Source: an uncultured Sediminibacterium sp.
Lineage (GTDB): Bacteria > Bacteroidota > Bacteroidia > Chitinophagales > Chitinophagaceae
Assembly (NCBI RefSeq): GCF_946481145.1
Contig: NZ_CAMLMJ010000008.1
Span: 70,678 to 134,677 of the forward strand
Length of the DNA: 64,000 nucleotides
Direction of reading: 5' to 3'
How positions within the stretch are numbered: position 1 is the stretch's first letter; each line of letters starts with the position of its first letter. This document shows positions 46,747-55,201 of this stretch, piece by piece. The notes beneath the pieces are model-generated. The model was not told where the DNA came from and did not search any database. It saw only the letters and a list, made by a program, of their open reading frames with translations. The translations under genes were made by a program, and so were the position numbers.

Positions 46747-46803
46747 GAACCGGCATTTAATTCAATTAATCTTGCTGCTCAGGGTAAATAACTTTAATCC
46801 CAG

Positions 46804-48390
46804 TTATTTCAGGGATTCCAACGCTTTTATAACAGTCTGATCTGTTTTATTCTGCAGTTCATAATAACCTTCCGTTCTCCAAATCTGTCTTGCCATCATG
46901 AGTTGTACATTATGCAATAGGAATTTTTTATCCTTTGCTGAAGCTCCTGCCAGTTTTATACTGTCTTTTGCTGCAAATGCCACCAATTGCTGCCACTCAG
47001 ATTCACCCGGTAAATATTGCCCATAAAGGTCATCTGGGGTTTTATAGCTATTAAATTTTTCGCGCTGGCTAAGGTATAAACGATAAACAAAATTATTCAT
47101 CGTATTCTTATAGTACATGGCCATTAAAGCGGTGTCGAGCCTGGTAGTATCGTAGGCTACAAATATATCAGGGGTTATGCCACCACCGCCATAAACCATT
47201 CTACCTCCTGGTGTTTTATAAGATGTGCCGATTGGTTTCACGGTATCCGCTTTTACCAATTCTCCGTTGTGCCAGCGGGACACCAGGTCTTCCTCATATT
47301 TTGCCTTCCCTTTATCATATGGCTTCTGAATATTTCTACCCAATGGAGTAAAATAACGGGCAATCGTTAATCTTACAGCACTGCCATCCGATAACTGAAA
47401 CTGCTGTTGTACCAACCCTTTACCAAAAGAACGTCGTCCAATAATAGTGGCCCTATCCCAATCCTGTAATGCCCCACTTAACACCTCACTGGCTGAGGCT
47501 GAAGTTTCATCTACCAGCACCACAAGCTTTCCTTTTTCAAATAGTCCGTCACGCTTACAACGGTATTCCATTTTAGGCACATGTTCCCCCTCCGTGTAAA
47601 CAATCAGTTTGTCTTCATCCAAAAACTCATCCGCTATATCAGTTGCTTCTTTTAATAATCCACCTCCATTTCCACGCAGGTCAAGGATCAGTTCTTTCAT
47701 ACCCAATGCCTGTAATCGCTCAAGTTGTTGCATAAACTCTTCATAGGTAGGCTCTCCAAAACGATTGATCCTGATAAAACCAACACCCGGTGATATCATG
47801 TAAGAAACGTCTACAGTAGGAACAGGGATGGTTCCACGCTGTATGGTAATTTTCTTCTCAACGCCATTTCTTAATACAGTCACCTGCACTTTAGAATCAG
47901 CAGCCCCCCTTAAGGTAGCCCTTACCTGTTCTGATTTAATTTTAACCCCTGCCAGAGAAATAGTGTCATTTACTTTAATCAGTCTGTCACCAACCATCAT
48001 TCCAGCTTTCTCAGAAGGACCTCCCTTTATTACCGTAACCACATGTACCGTATCACTGAACAATTGAAACTCTACCCCTATACCCTGAAAATTACCCATC
48101 AGTTCTTCATTCACTTCCATGAGGTCCTTAGCCGGAATATAAACAGAATGCGGGTCGAGACGTGATAATAACTCATCTGCCGCAACCTGACTGATACTAT
48201 CGATTTTTACAGGATCTACATATTTACTTCTAACCAACTCGACCAATTCCTGTAAGGCACTGCTCTTTTTTAAGCTTAAAAAACGGTTACCCTGTGTTTT
48301 ATCTCTTAACTGGTAACCAATCATCATACCGAATACCATTACCAAGGCAAACAAAATCGGCAACCAAACCTTCAACTTATTATTTCCCAT
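46804..48390 (-). CDS. S41 family carboxy-terminal processing protease (CtpA-like)
   Basis: A 528-residue membrane-anchored serine protease. One N-terminal membrane helix (about residues 8-25) is followed by a helical region with LVELVRSKYVDPVKIDSISQ, a PDZ domain (about 85-170: GIGVEFQLFSDTVHVV, GGPSEKAGMMVGDRLIKVN), and the S41 catalytic domain with LDLRGNGGGLLKEATDIADE and LVVLVDETSASASEVLSGAL (catalytic Ser in SAS; Lys about 25 residues later in GRRSFGKGLVQ). The ATG chosen follows TTTGCAGT directly; an in-frame ATG seven codons upstream lies on the other side of that box. Confidence 0.93.
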   Translation of the reverse strand: MGNNKLKVWLPILFALVMVFGMMIGYQLRDKTQGNRFLSLKKSSALQELVELVRSKYVDPVKIDSISQVAADELLSRLDPHSVYIPAKDLMEVNEELMGNFQGIGVEFQLFSDTVHVVTVIKGGPSEKAGMMVGDRLIKVNDTISLAGVKIKSEQVRATLRGAADSKVQVTVLRNGVEKKITIQRGTIPVPTVDVSYMISPGVGFIRINRFGEPTYEEFMQQLERLQALGMKELILDLRGNGGGLLKEATDIADEFLDEDKLIVYTEGEHVPKMEYRCKRDGLFEKGKLVVLVDETSASASEVLSGALQDWDRATIIGRRSFGKGLVQQQFQLSDGSAVRLTIARYFTPLGRNIQKPYDKGKAKYEEDLVSRWHNGELVKADTVKPIGTSYKTPGGRMVYGGGGITPDIFVAYDTTRLDTALMAMYYKNTMNNFVYRLYLSQREKFNSYKTPDDLYGQYLPGESEWQQLVAFAAKDSIKLAGASAKDKKFLLHNVQLMMARQIWRTEGYYELQNKTDQTVIKALESLK

Positions 48391-48400
48391 ACTGCAAATA
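48388..48400 (-). promoter_or_regulatory. TTTGCAGTATG start-proximal promoter box of the S41 protease gene
   Basis: On the minus strand GATATTTG is followed by CAGT and then ATG. The same arrangement, TTTGCA(A/G)TATG, occurs at pdxJ, purE and the DUF3817 gene. It fits the downstream promoter box (one mismatch) with a leaderless transcript and decides between two possible ATG starts. Confidence 0.4.
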
Positions 48401-48548
48401 TCGTAATTCATCGTTTAAGTTCTTTGTCTCTTGGGATGAATGGCTAACAGGCATTAGTATAGTTAATCAATCAATAAAATGAGTTGATTTCTCATTAAAA
48501 TTTTCGTACTTCGTGGCTTCTTCTATTATCCGGTTTCAAAATGATTCT

Positions 48549-49391
48549 ATGCCTGTAAGTTTAATTGCTGATAGTGGTGCCACCAAATGTGAATGGTGTG
48601 TACTAGAAAATGGTAAAAAAATCAAATCTATCATTACCCAGGGAATCAGCCCTTATTTCTTATCAGGACCAGAAATTATTGCATTACTTGAGAAAGAATT
48701 ACTCCCTAAGCTGAAGAAATTCACCGTAAAACAGGTCTTTTTTTACGGAACCGGACTCGCTAATCCTAAAAATGTTACCGTACTCAAATCTGTATTGAAA
48801 AAATTGTTCCCAGCATCAAAAGCTGAGGTACAGAACGACTTACTCGCTGCAGCAAGGGCTCTTTGCGGAAAACAGAAAGGTATTGCCTGCATTCTCGGAA
48901 CCGGCGCCAATTCCTGTTTTTTTAACGGTAAGAAAATGGTAAAAAACAGTCCAGGACTCGGTTATGTGCTTGGCGATGAAGGAAGCGGTGCCTATCTGGG
49001 CAAAAAAGTAATACAGTATTACCTGTATAATACCTACGACGAAGAACTTAAAGCAAGGTTTGAAAAACGTTTCCAGACTACCCCAATGGAAATACTGGAA
49101 AATGTTTACAAGAAACCGCTCGCCAACCGATACCTCGCTTCTTTTGCCATATTTCTGGCCGAGAACAGAGGACATTATATGATTGAAAACATTATTGAAG
49201 ACGGATTAAACGACTTCTTTTTCACCCATTTATACAAGTACAGGGAAAGCTGGACCCACCCTATTCATTTTGTTGGCAGTATTGCATTTGGTTTCAAAGA
49301 TGTATTAAAAGACCTTTGTAACACATACGAACTGGAATTGGGCAGGGTATTGAAAGCACCCATGCAAGGACTAATTGAATATCACCGCTAA
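48549..49391 (+). CDS. BadF/BadG-type sugar kinase, probable N-acetylmuramate/N-acetylglucosamine kinase
   Basis: A 280-residue ASKHA-fold kinase. Phosphate and nucleotide loops are LIADSGATKCEWCVLENGKK (N-terminus), ACILGTGANSCFFNGKKM and GYVLGDEGSGAYLGKKVI, as in N-acetylglucosamine kinases, and a C-terminal HFVGSIAFGFKDVL. It ends nine bases before murQ. In Tannerella a kinase of this type (MurK) acts with MurQ on N-acetylmuramic acid, so MurNAc phosphorylation is the likely job here (inference from context). The ATG is preferred to GTG at 48513. Confidence 0.88.
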   Translation: MPVSLIADSGATKCEWCVLENGKKIKSIITQGISPYFLSGPEIIALLEKELLPKLKKFTVKQVFFYGTGLANPKNVTVLKSVLKKLFPASKAEVQNDLLAAARALCGKQKGIACILGTGANSCFFNGKKMVKNSPGLGYVLGDEGSGAYLGKKVIQYYLYNTYDEELKARFEKRFQTTPMEILENVYKKPLANRYLASFAIFLAENRGHYMIENIIEDGLNDFFFTHLYKYRESWTHPIHFVGSIAFGFKDVLKDLCNTYELELGRVLKAPMQGLIEYHR

Positions 49392-49400
49392 AAAAGCATT

Positions 49401-50216
49401 ATGGCTGAGTTTATTAAAGTAACAGAACAGACTTCAACGTACAGGCATCTGGAAAAAATGTCGATCCAGGAATTGCTGACCAATATCAACAACGAGGATA
49501 AAATGGTTCCCAACGCAGTGGAGAAAGCCATTCCCCAGATCGAAAAACTGGTAGCAGCAATCGCTGACAAAATGCTTGCAGGTGGCAGACTGTTTTATAT
49601 CGGCGCAGGCACCAGTGGCAGACTTGGGATTGTTGATGCAAGTGAATGTCCGCCAAGCTTTGGGGTTCCTTACGGACTTGTTATAGGCATCATCGCAGGT
49701 GGAGATAAAGCGATTACACAGGCAGTTGAATTTGCAGAGGACAGCACCGAACAAGGTTGGGCAGATTTACAAAGACATTTTGTTAGTGATAAAGATGTGG
49801 TGGTTGGACTTGCAGCGAGTGGTACAACACCTTATGTAATTAGTGCGTTAAAAGAGTGTCGCAAACAAGGAATTATTACAGGAAGTATCAGTTGCAACCC
49901 AAATAGTCCAGTGTCAAGAGAAGCAGATTTTCCGGTGGAAGTAGTGGTTGGACCAGAATTCGTTACAGGAAGTACCCGCATGAAAAGTGGTACGGCCCAG
50001 AAACTTGTATTGAATATGGTTTCAACTGCCGTAATGATTCAGCTTGGCCGTGTGGAAGATAATAAAATGGTGAACATGCAACTGAGCAACGTAAAACTGG
50101 TTGACAGAGGAGTGAAAATGGTGATGGAAAACCTCAAAATAACTGAATACGAAGTTGCTAAAGACCTGCTACTCAAACATGGCAGCGTAAAGAAAGCTGT
50201 GGAGGCAGCAGGGTGA
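49401..50216 (+). CDS. murQ: N-acetylmuramic acid 6-phosphate etherase
   Basis: A 271-residue SIS-domain enzyme that splits the lactyl ether of MurNAc-6-phosphate to give GlcNAc-6-phosphate and D-lactate in cell-wall recycling. Key stretches are GGRLFYIGAGTSGRLGIVDASE (the catalytic Glu region; about residues 57-77), VVGLAASGTTPYVISAL and VVVGPEFVTGSTRMKSGTAQ. Length is somewhat shorter than the E. coli protein (298) but typical for Bacteroidota. It forms a pair with the kinase gene just upstream. Confidence 0.96.
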   Translation: MAEFIKVTEQTSTYRHLEKMSIQELLTNINNEDKMVPNAVEKAIPQIEKLVAAIADKMLAGGRLFYIGAGTSGRLGIVDASECPPSFGVPYGLVIGIIAGGDKAITQAVEFAEDSTEQGWADLQRHFVSDKDVVVGLAASGTTPYVISALKECRKQGIITGSISCNPNSPVSREADFPVEVVVGPEFVTGSTRMKSGTAQKLVLNMVSTAVMIQLGRVEDNKMVNMQLSNVKLVDRGVKMVMENLKITEYEVAKDLLLKHGSVKKAVEAAG

Positions 50217-50221
50217 GAAAA

Positions 50222-50341
50222 CAGAGGAATAAGAAATATGAAATAAGAAATATGAAAGTTTGATTTAGGCGTCTATTGAACATTTCACATTCATTTTTCG
50301 GTCCTTATTCCTTATTTCTTATTTCTTATTTCTTATTTTCT
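50222..50341. repeat. AATAAGAAAT / TTCTTATT iterated-word inverted repeat
   Basis: The left tract (about 50228-50260) iterates AATAAGAAATATGAA; the right tract (about 50311-50341) iterates TTATTTCTTATTTC four times and ends two bases before the next start codon. The arms are largely complementary over about 25 bp. Here the repeat lies between two codirectional genes, so it may affect the start of the downstream mRNA. Confidence 0.75.
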
Positions 50342-50905
50342 ATGCACGACATTGAGCCTTTTTATAACTGGCGGCATATTTACGTTTCTGAGGAGGATCA
50401 ACGTTCCCCTTTTTTTGGACGTACATACAGTGAGTTTGAATTTTCTCAGACAGTTTACAATTATTACATCCATCCGCAATGGGATGATTTTGGCAGCAGA
50501 ACCTTATACCTGAAAGTAATCTATGTTGATTATGAACTGAATTTCGCTGTAATCGAATTGCTTGGGGAGTGGAACGATGCCATTGAAAACGATATCATGG
50601 AACTGAAACGTGAAGTGATGGATATGTTTTACAAACAGGGCATCACCAAATACATTCTCATTGCAGAAAATGTAATGAACTTTCACAGCAGCGACAAAGA
50701 ATATTACCAGGAATGGTTCGATGAACTCACCGAAGAAAACGGATGGGCAGTGGCCTTAAACATGAGCGAAGCCGCTCAATATGATTTCAAAAAGAAAAAA
50801 TTAAACTACTACATCGAATTAATGGATCTCCCGGAATGGCGTACCTATAAGCCCTACCATCTTTTCAAAAAGATTGATGATCTCCTGATGAAAAGACTTG
50901 ATTAA
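50342..50905 (+). CDS. Conserved protein of unknown function
   Basis: A 187-residue protein I cannot assign. It begins MHDIEPFYNWRHIYVSEED, has an alternating region around residues 60-80 (YVDYELNFAVIELLGEWND), and a stretch YILIAENVMNFHSSDKEYY. It has no signal peptide or membrane helix and is rich in aromatic and acidic residues, so it is probably soluble. The ATG lies directly behind the repeat tract; a TTG start upstream would translate through the repeat and is unlikely. Bacteroidota homologues of this type are expected but not verified. Confidence 0.8.
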   Translation: MHDIEPFYNWRHIYVSEEDQRSPFFGRTYSEFEFSQTVYNYYIHPQWDDFGSRTLYLKVIYVDYELNFAVIELLGEWNDAIENDIMELKREVMDMFYKQGITKYILIAENVMNFHSSDKEYYQEWFDELTEENGWAVALNMSEAAQYDFKKKKLNYYIELMDLPEWRTYKPYHLFKKIDDLLMKRLD

Positions 50906-50921
50906 TTATAGCGATATGGGG

Positions 50922-51043
50922 GTTAGGGGTTAGGTATTAGGTATTAGGTATTAGGCACTAGGTACTAGGTACTGGGTTGCAGGTATGGTCATACTATATA
51001 AAAGACCTAACACCTAACACCTAACCCCTAACACCTCCCTCAT
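50922..51043. repeat. TTAGGTA / ACCTAAC iterated-word inverted repeat
   Basis: Left tract 50927-50973: GGTTAGGGGTTAGGTATTAGGTATTAGG-like iterations. Right tract about 51005-51035: CCTAACACCTAACACCTAACCCCTAAC. The tracts are reverse complements in register over about 28 bp with some mismatches. It separates two convergent genes. The words resemble telomeric repeats but the unit drifts (TTAGGTA, TTAGGCAC, TAGGTAC). Confidence 0.8.
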
Positions 51044-51046
51044 AAG

Positions 51047-52705
51047 TTACAAGCCCAGGTTATGCTTAACTAAAGTTTGTTGTGCTAATTCATATCCTGC
51101 ATCTGCATGTCTGATTACACCCATTCCAGGATCGTTCCTAAGTACGCGTGATAAACGTTGTGCAGCGGCATCGGTACCATCTGCCACAATTACCATTCCG
51201 GCATGTATACTGTACCCCATACCTACTCCACCGCCATGGTGCAAACTTACCCAGCTTGCTCCTCCGGCAGTATTTACCAATGCATTTAATATTGGCCAAT
51301 CAGCCACAGCATCGCTCCCATCGAGCATTGCTTCTGTTTCGCGGTTAGGTGATGCAACAGATCCTGTATCAAGATGATCGCGCCCAATAACAATCGGTGC
51401 TTTTACTTTTCCAGTCTTCACCAATTCATTAAACGCCAGACCCGCTTTCTCACGTTCTCCTTGTCCGAGCCAGCAAATTCTGGCTGGTAGTCCCTGAAAG
51501 GCAATCCTTTCCTTAGCCATCTTCATCCATCGTTGCATCGATTTATTTTCAGGGAATAGATTAATAATCAATTCATCCGTAACAGCAATATCTGCCGGAT
51601 CTCCACTAAGTGCTGCCCAGCGGAAAGGCCCCTTTCCTTCACAGAACAGAGGACGAATATAGGCAGGTACAAATCCTGGAAAATCAAAGGCATTAGTTAA
51701 CCCATGCTCCTGGGCTCGGGCTCTAAGATTATTACCGTAATCAAATGTTACTGCACCGGAAGCCTGTAATTCAAGCATCAGTTCAACATGCAATTTCATA
51801 CTATCATAAGCAAGCGCAATGTATGCTTCGGGATCTTTTTCTCTTAATGTATTTGCTGCATTATTATCCAAGGTATGCGGTACATAACCAATGAGTGGAT
51901 CATGTGCCGAAGTTTGATCAGTAAGTATATCTACCCTGACTTTTCTTTCAATTAACTTTTGCAGCAATTGAACTGCATTGCACAGAACACCAATACTCAA
52001 ACGTTCGCCTTTTTCTTTGGCAATGATTGCTCTGTCGATCGCTTCATCTATATCAACAAATTTCAGGTCAAGGTATTTTGTTTCAATTCGCTTATCAATG
52101 CGCCATTCTTCCACTTCGGCGCAAAGTGCTACCCCATCACACATAGTAATAGCAAGTGGTTGTGCACCACCCATACCGCCTAAACCTGCTGTTACGCTAA
52201 GTGTTCCTTTCAGTGATCCATTAAAGTGTTTATCTGCAACCGCTGCAAAAGTTTCATAAGTTCCCTGTACAATACCTTGTGAGCCTATATAAATCCAGGA
52301 ACCGGCGGTCATTTGCCCGTACATCATCAATCCCTTTTGCTCCAATTCCGTAAAATGTTTCCAGTTGGCCCAATTAGGCACCAATTGTGAGTTGGAAAGT
52401 AAAACCCTTGGTGCATCCGCATGGGTTTTCATAATTGCAACAGGCTTACCACTTTGAATCAACAGGGTTTCGTCGTTTTCCAGTTTTTTCAGGGATTGTA
52501 TAATCAGGTCCAGGCTTTCAATATTTCGTGCTGCTTTACCCCTTCCTCCGTAGACAATTAATTCTTCTGGTCTTTCTGCCACTGCAGGATCCAGGTTATT
52601 CAATAACATCCTTAAGGCAGCTTCCTGCACCCATCCTTTACAGTTTAATGTTGTTCCGGTAGGTGTCTTGTATTTTGCAAAATCATAGACTGTAGTAACA
52701 GACAT
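51047..52705 (-). CDS. hutU: Urocanate hydratase
   Basis: A 552-residue urocanase that uses bound NAD+ to hydrate urocanate to imidazolone propionate in histidine breakdown. Characteristic segments are [20 protein letters not shown] (about residues 127-147), [29 protein letters not shown], and the C-terminal [18 protein letters not shown]. Length matches the family. No other hut genes are in the window, so the gene is either alone or its partners are elsewhere. Confidence 0.97.
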   Translation of the reverse strand: MSVTTVYDFAKYKTPTGTTLNCKGWVQEAALRMLLNNLDPAVAERPEELIVYGGRGKAARNIESLDLIIQSLKKLENDETLLIQSGKPVAIMKTHADAPRVLLSNSQLVPNWANWKHFTELEQKGLMMYGQMTAGSWIYIGSQGIVQGTYETFAAVADKHFNGSLKGTLSVTAGLGGMGGAQPLAITMCDGVALCAEVEEWRIDKRIETKYLDLKFVDIDEAIDRAIIAKEKGERLSIGVLCNAVQLLQKLIERKVRVDILTDQTSAHDPLIGYVPHTLDNNAANTLREKDPEAYIALAYDSMKLHVELMLELQASGAVTFDYGNNLRARAQEHGLTNAFDFPGFVPAYIRPLFCEGKGPFRWAALSGDPADIAVTDELIINLFPENKSMQRWMKMAKERIAFQGLPARICWLGQGEREKAGLAFNELVKTGKVKAPIVIGRDHLDTGSVASPNRETEAMLDGSDAVADWPILNALVNTAGGASWVSLHHGGGVGMGYSIHAGMVIVADGTDAAAQRLSRVLRNDPGMGVIRHADAGYELAQQTLVKHNLGL

Positions 52706-53054
52706 AGCAATTCGTTTTTGAGGGCATCAAAGTACAATTTTATCCTGAACGATCGCTATCCCGCCGGTGATTTAAAAAGCAATGTAGTTTTCTCCACTTT
52801 GCCTGAACAGTCGTTAAATTACACGACTGTATTTTAAACAGATTTCAATATAGCCCATCTAACAGGCAGTGCAAAAGAATCCAATACAAGGCAATCGCAT
52901 AAAGATGTGATTCTCCTGAAACCCTTTACAGCAAAGCATTTCATAAAATCATGCGCATTCACCATTCAGGGTTCACAATTCACCAATTATCACAGTTTAC
53001 ATTTTCGCTGCAACGCAGAATAATTTGTTTTGGTCATAGAAAAAAAATTCAACC
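52706..53054. other. Intergenic region, divergent hutU and lipoprotein genes
   Basis: A 349-bp divergent spacer without a credible gene. It should hold two promoters. Near the lipoprotein gene it contains a single arm of the GTGAAT word family in reverse orientation (52957-52991, ATTCACCATTCAGGGTTCAC and onward) with no complementary arm. I see no riboswitch-like structure. Confidence 0.5.
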
Positions 53055-53642
53055 ATGTACAAGCAAATTTTAACAGCAGCAGGAATCGGCCTGCTTTTCG
53101 CCAGTTGTAGTAAAAATGATAACACTAGCCCACAGGTATCTATGGCATACCTAAACCTTAATAATACAGTTGTAACTGCCACTACCCCCTTAACAATCGA
53201 TCTGAATAATGATGGCACTGTTGATTTCCGTGTAACTACAGAGTTAAGTCAGGATATTAGTTCCGGAAGCGATTTACTTGAATTCAGGGTAACCAGTCTT
53301 GCCCAGAACCAGGTATTGATGAAAGATGACAGAACACCTGCAAGGAAAGAAGAAAATGTGCCTATTTACATTACGGATGAGTTACCCTATCAATGGAATA
53401 CCCAGTTATCTGCTGCAATTGTAACGCGGGTTATTCCTACAGATATTGCCAATAGTTACTGGCAGGGAACATGGTTGAACCATTTCAATAAATACCTGCC
53501 TGTAAAACTGGTAAAAGATGGGGCTTCGTATTTGGGATGGATACAGATTTCATTTAGCAACACAGTTCCGATGGGAATCATTGTACATGATGCTGCTTAT
53601 AACAAAATAGCGGGCCAGCCGATAAAAGCGGGTCAAAAATAA
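53055..53642 (+). CDS. Putative lipoprotein of unknown function
   Basis: A 195-residue lipoprotein: the signal peptide ends with the lipobox LLFASC (Cys at residue 18), followed by SKNDN, a Bacteroidota-type lipoprotein start. The rest looks beta-rich; LTIDLNNDGTVDFRVTTEL (about residues 53-71) resembles a dockerin- or EF-type calcium loop (DLNNDGTVDF). No enzyme motif is visible. It is probably anchored in the outer membrane. Function unknown. Confidence 0.82.
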   Translation: MYKQILTAAGIGLLFASCSKNDNTSPQVSMAYLNLNNTVVTATTPLTIDLNNDGTVDFRVTTELSQDISSGSDLLEFRVTSLAQNQVLMKDDRTPARKEENVPIYITDELPYQWNTQLSAAIVTRVIPTDIANSYWQGTWLNHFNKYLPVKLVKDGASYLGWIQISFSNTVPMGIIVHDAAYNKIAGQPIKAGQK

Positions 53643-53691
53643 AGGCTTTAGAAATTATTTGTCATCCTGTATATTTGAGAAAAAGCAGTAT

Positions 53692-53847
53692 ATGGGATTA
53701 CCAGTAAATAACAAAAAAGCAGGCAAGGCAGGAGCCGCTGGACAAAAGACCGGTGGTCAAGCCTCCAAATTCATCTCCAAACCAGGCACAAAAGCCGTAG
53801 GTGTAGCAAAAAAACCGATTAAAACCGGCGGATCAAGAGGAAGCTAG
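53692..53847 (+). CDS. Small basic Gly/Lys/Ala-rich protein
   Basis: A 51-residue ORF starting at ATG (GLPVNNKKAGKAG...) and ending TGGSRGS. It has about ten Lys, two Arg and no acidic residue, and is rich in Gly and Ala, so it should be disordered and very basic, like the tails of nucleic-acid-binding proteins. Coding potential is supported by biased composition and an uninterrupted frame, but it is short and I cannot confirm it. It lies 49 bases after the lipoprotein gene and just before a repeat hairpin. Confidence 0.5.
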   Translation: MGLPVNNKKAGKAGAAGQKTGGQASKFISKPGTKAVGVAKKPIKTGGSRGS

Positions 53848-53853
53848 GGGAAG

Positions 53854-53904
53854 ATGGCTGATGTCTGATTTGATATAATAAATCCGACATCAGACATCAG
53901 CCAT
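53854..53904. repeat. CTGATGT iterated-word hairpin flush with TPR gene stop
   Basis: A 16-bp perfect inverted repeat (53854-53869 with 53889-53904, arm ATGGCTGATGTCTGAT) around a 19-base AT-rich loop. Its right end includes the first base of the stop codon of the convergent TPR gene (53904-53906). The left arm is identical to 10940-10955. It has no T-tract. Confidence 0.85.
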
Positions 53905-54215
53905 TAATACACCAGATCCTCATACGCTGCTCTCAATTCATTAAGTGAGTGGTTATCTCCTGCTGCTTTTGCGGCTTCCATGCCTTTTTCGTACCACTGA
54001 ATGGCTAGATCAGTTTGCTGTAGCTGTTCCAATAATTTCGCCAGGTGATAGTATGATCCTACATAATCTGGTGAGTCGGTGAGTATTGCTTCGAATAACT
54101 CCCTCGCCTCCACCAGTTTACCAATTTTCACATATTCTAATGCCAAAGCATGTCTCAGAAAATTGTCTTTAGGCTGTTGCTCCAAAAATGCAAGTATCCT
54201 GGGTATTTTATCCAT
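53904..54215 (-). CDS. Small TPR-repeat protein
   Basis: A 103-residue all-helical protein with about two and a half tetratricopeptide repeats: DNFLRHALALEYVKIGKLVE, FEAILTDSPDYVGSYYHLAK and DLAIQWYEKGMEAAKAAGD. It has no signal peptide and probably acts as a protein-interaction adaptor in the cytoplasm. The ATG used begins the conserved MDKIPRILAFLEQQP; a longer reading frame would extend into the repeat hairpin upstream and is not credible. Confidence 0.85.
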   Translation of the reverse strand: MDKIPRILAFLEQQPKDNFLRHALALEYVKIGKLVEARELFEAILTDSPDYVGSYYHLAKLLEQLQQTDLAIQWYEKGMEAAKAAGDNHSLNELRAAYEDLVY

Positions 54216-54234
54216 AATGTAAAGATAGTGGTCC

Positions 54235-54301
54235 GTGAATTGTGAATGGTGAATGGTCAATACGACTATCCGATATTGACCATTCACCATTCACAATTCA
54301 C
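54235..54301. repeat. 28-bp perfect hairpin of GTGAATTGTGAATGG words
   Basis: Arms 54235-54262 and 54274-54301 are perfectly complementary over 28 bp with an 11-base loop (CGACTATCCGA). Each arm iterates GTGAAT(T/G)G. It lies 20 bases upstream of the TPR start codon in a divergent intergenic region, so it is not a terminator. The first 21 bases are identical to 33518-33538. Confidence 0.9.
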
Positions 54302-54343
54302 CTATTCGTAAAAATTTCCCCTGTTAAAAAAAATATCCGAACC

Positions 54344-54373
54344 TTTGCCGGAAACAAAAGCTCCTTATATTTG
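54344..54373 (+). promoter_or_regulatory. Promoter of etfBA
   Basis: TTTG (54344-54347), an 18-bp spacer and TATATTTG (54366-54373) match the Bacteroidota promoter pattern (usual spacer about 19). The etfB start codon is 53 bases downstream, giving a short leader. Confidence 0.7.
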
Positions 54374-54425
54374 TTTAATAGTTGCATAAACAACTAATTA
54401 TTATATCAAAACCTAATAGAGAAGT

Positions 54426-55166
54426 ATGAAAATCCTGGTTTGTGTAAGCAAGACACCCGACACCACTTCCAAAATTGCCTTTACCGACGGTAACAGCAAA
54501 TTTGATGAGAATGGTGTTCAGTGGATCATTAATCCTTACGACGAATGGTATTCGCTGGTAAGGGCGATTGAATTGAAAGAAAAAGATCCTTCTACTATCG
54601 TTCACCTCGTAACGGTGGGTGGTTCAGATGCAGAACCGATTATCCGCAAAGCATTGGCTTTGGGTGGTGATGAAGCCATTCGTATTAATGCAGATGGCAG
54701 CGACAGCTATTATATCGCTTCACAAATTGCGGCCATTGCAAAAGATGGTTATGACCTGGTTTTCACCGGAAAAGAAACCATCGATTATAACGGTTCTTCC
54801 ATAGGTGCAATGGTAGCTGAATTACTGGATGCTCCCTATATTTCTCTCGCGACCAAATTTGAATTAAATGGTAATACAGCCACTGTTACCCGCGAGATTG
54901 AAGGTGGTGAAGAAGTTGCTGAAATGACATTACCTGCGGTTGTAAGTTGCCAGAAAGGTGTAGCCGAGCAGCGTATTCCTAACATGAGAGGTATTATGGC
55001 TGCCCGTACCAAACCCCTTAAAGTGGTTGAGCCTGCTGCAGTTGATACACTCACCAGTGTAGCCAGTTTTGAATTGCCACCAGCGAAAGCAGGTGTTAAA
55101 CTGGTTAGTCCAGATAACGTAGGCGAACTGGTAAGATTATTACATGAAGAAGCAAAAGCGATCTGA
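54426..55166 (+). CDS. etfB: Electron transfer flavoprotein subunit beta
   Basis: A 246-residue ETF beta subunit, which with EtfA carries electrons from acyl-CoA dehydrogenases to the quinone pool. Typical parts are MKILVCVSKTPDTTSKIAF at the N-terminus, NPYDEWYSLVRAIELKE, DLVFTGKETIDYNGSSIGAM (the AMP-binding region) and a C-terminal MAARTKPLKVVEP. It is followed by etfA after 35 bp, and both are covered by a clear upstream promoter. Confidence 0.95.
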   Translation: MKILVCVSKTPDTTSKIAFTDGNSKFDENGVQWIINPYDEWYSLVRAIELKEKDPSTIVHLVTVGGSDAEPIIRKALALGGDEAIRINADGSDSYYIASQIAAIAKDGYDLVFTGKETIDYNGSSIGAMVAELLDAPYISLATKFELNGNTATVTREIEGGEEVAEMTLPAVVSCQKGVAEQRIPNMRGIMAARTKPLKVVEPAAVDTLTSVASFELPPAKAGVKLVSPDNVGELVRLLHEEAKAI

Positions 55167-55201
55167 TAAGATTGCCGATTCTAAACTAAAAAAAGAAATC
55201 A

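Noticed and set aside
50922..51043. CRISPR array interpretation of the TTAGG/CCTAA and other word tracts
   Set aside because: The units are 5-8 bp with no spacers and no cas genes are nearby.
53055..53642. Dockerin domain in the lipoprotein (DLNNDGTVDF)
   Set aside because: Only one calcium-loop-like segment is present and there is no cohesin partner; noted as a resemblance only.
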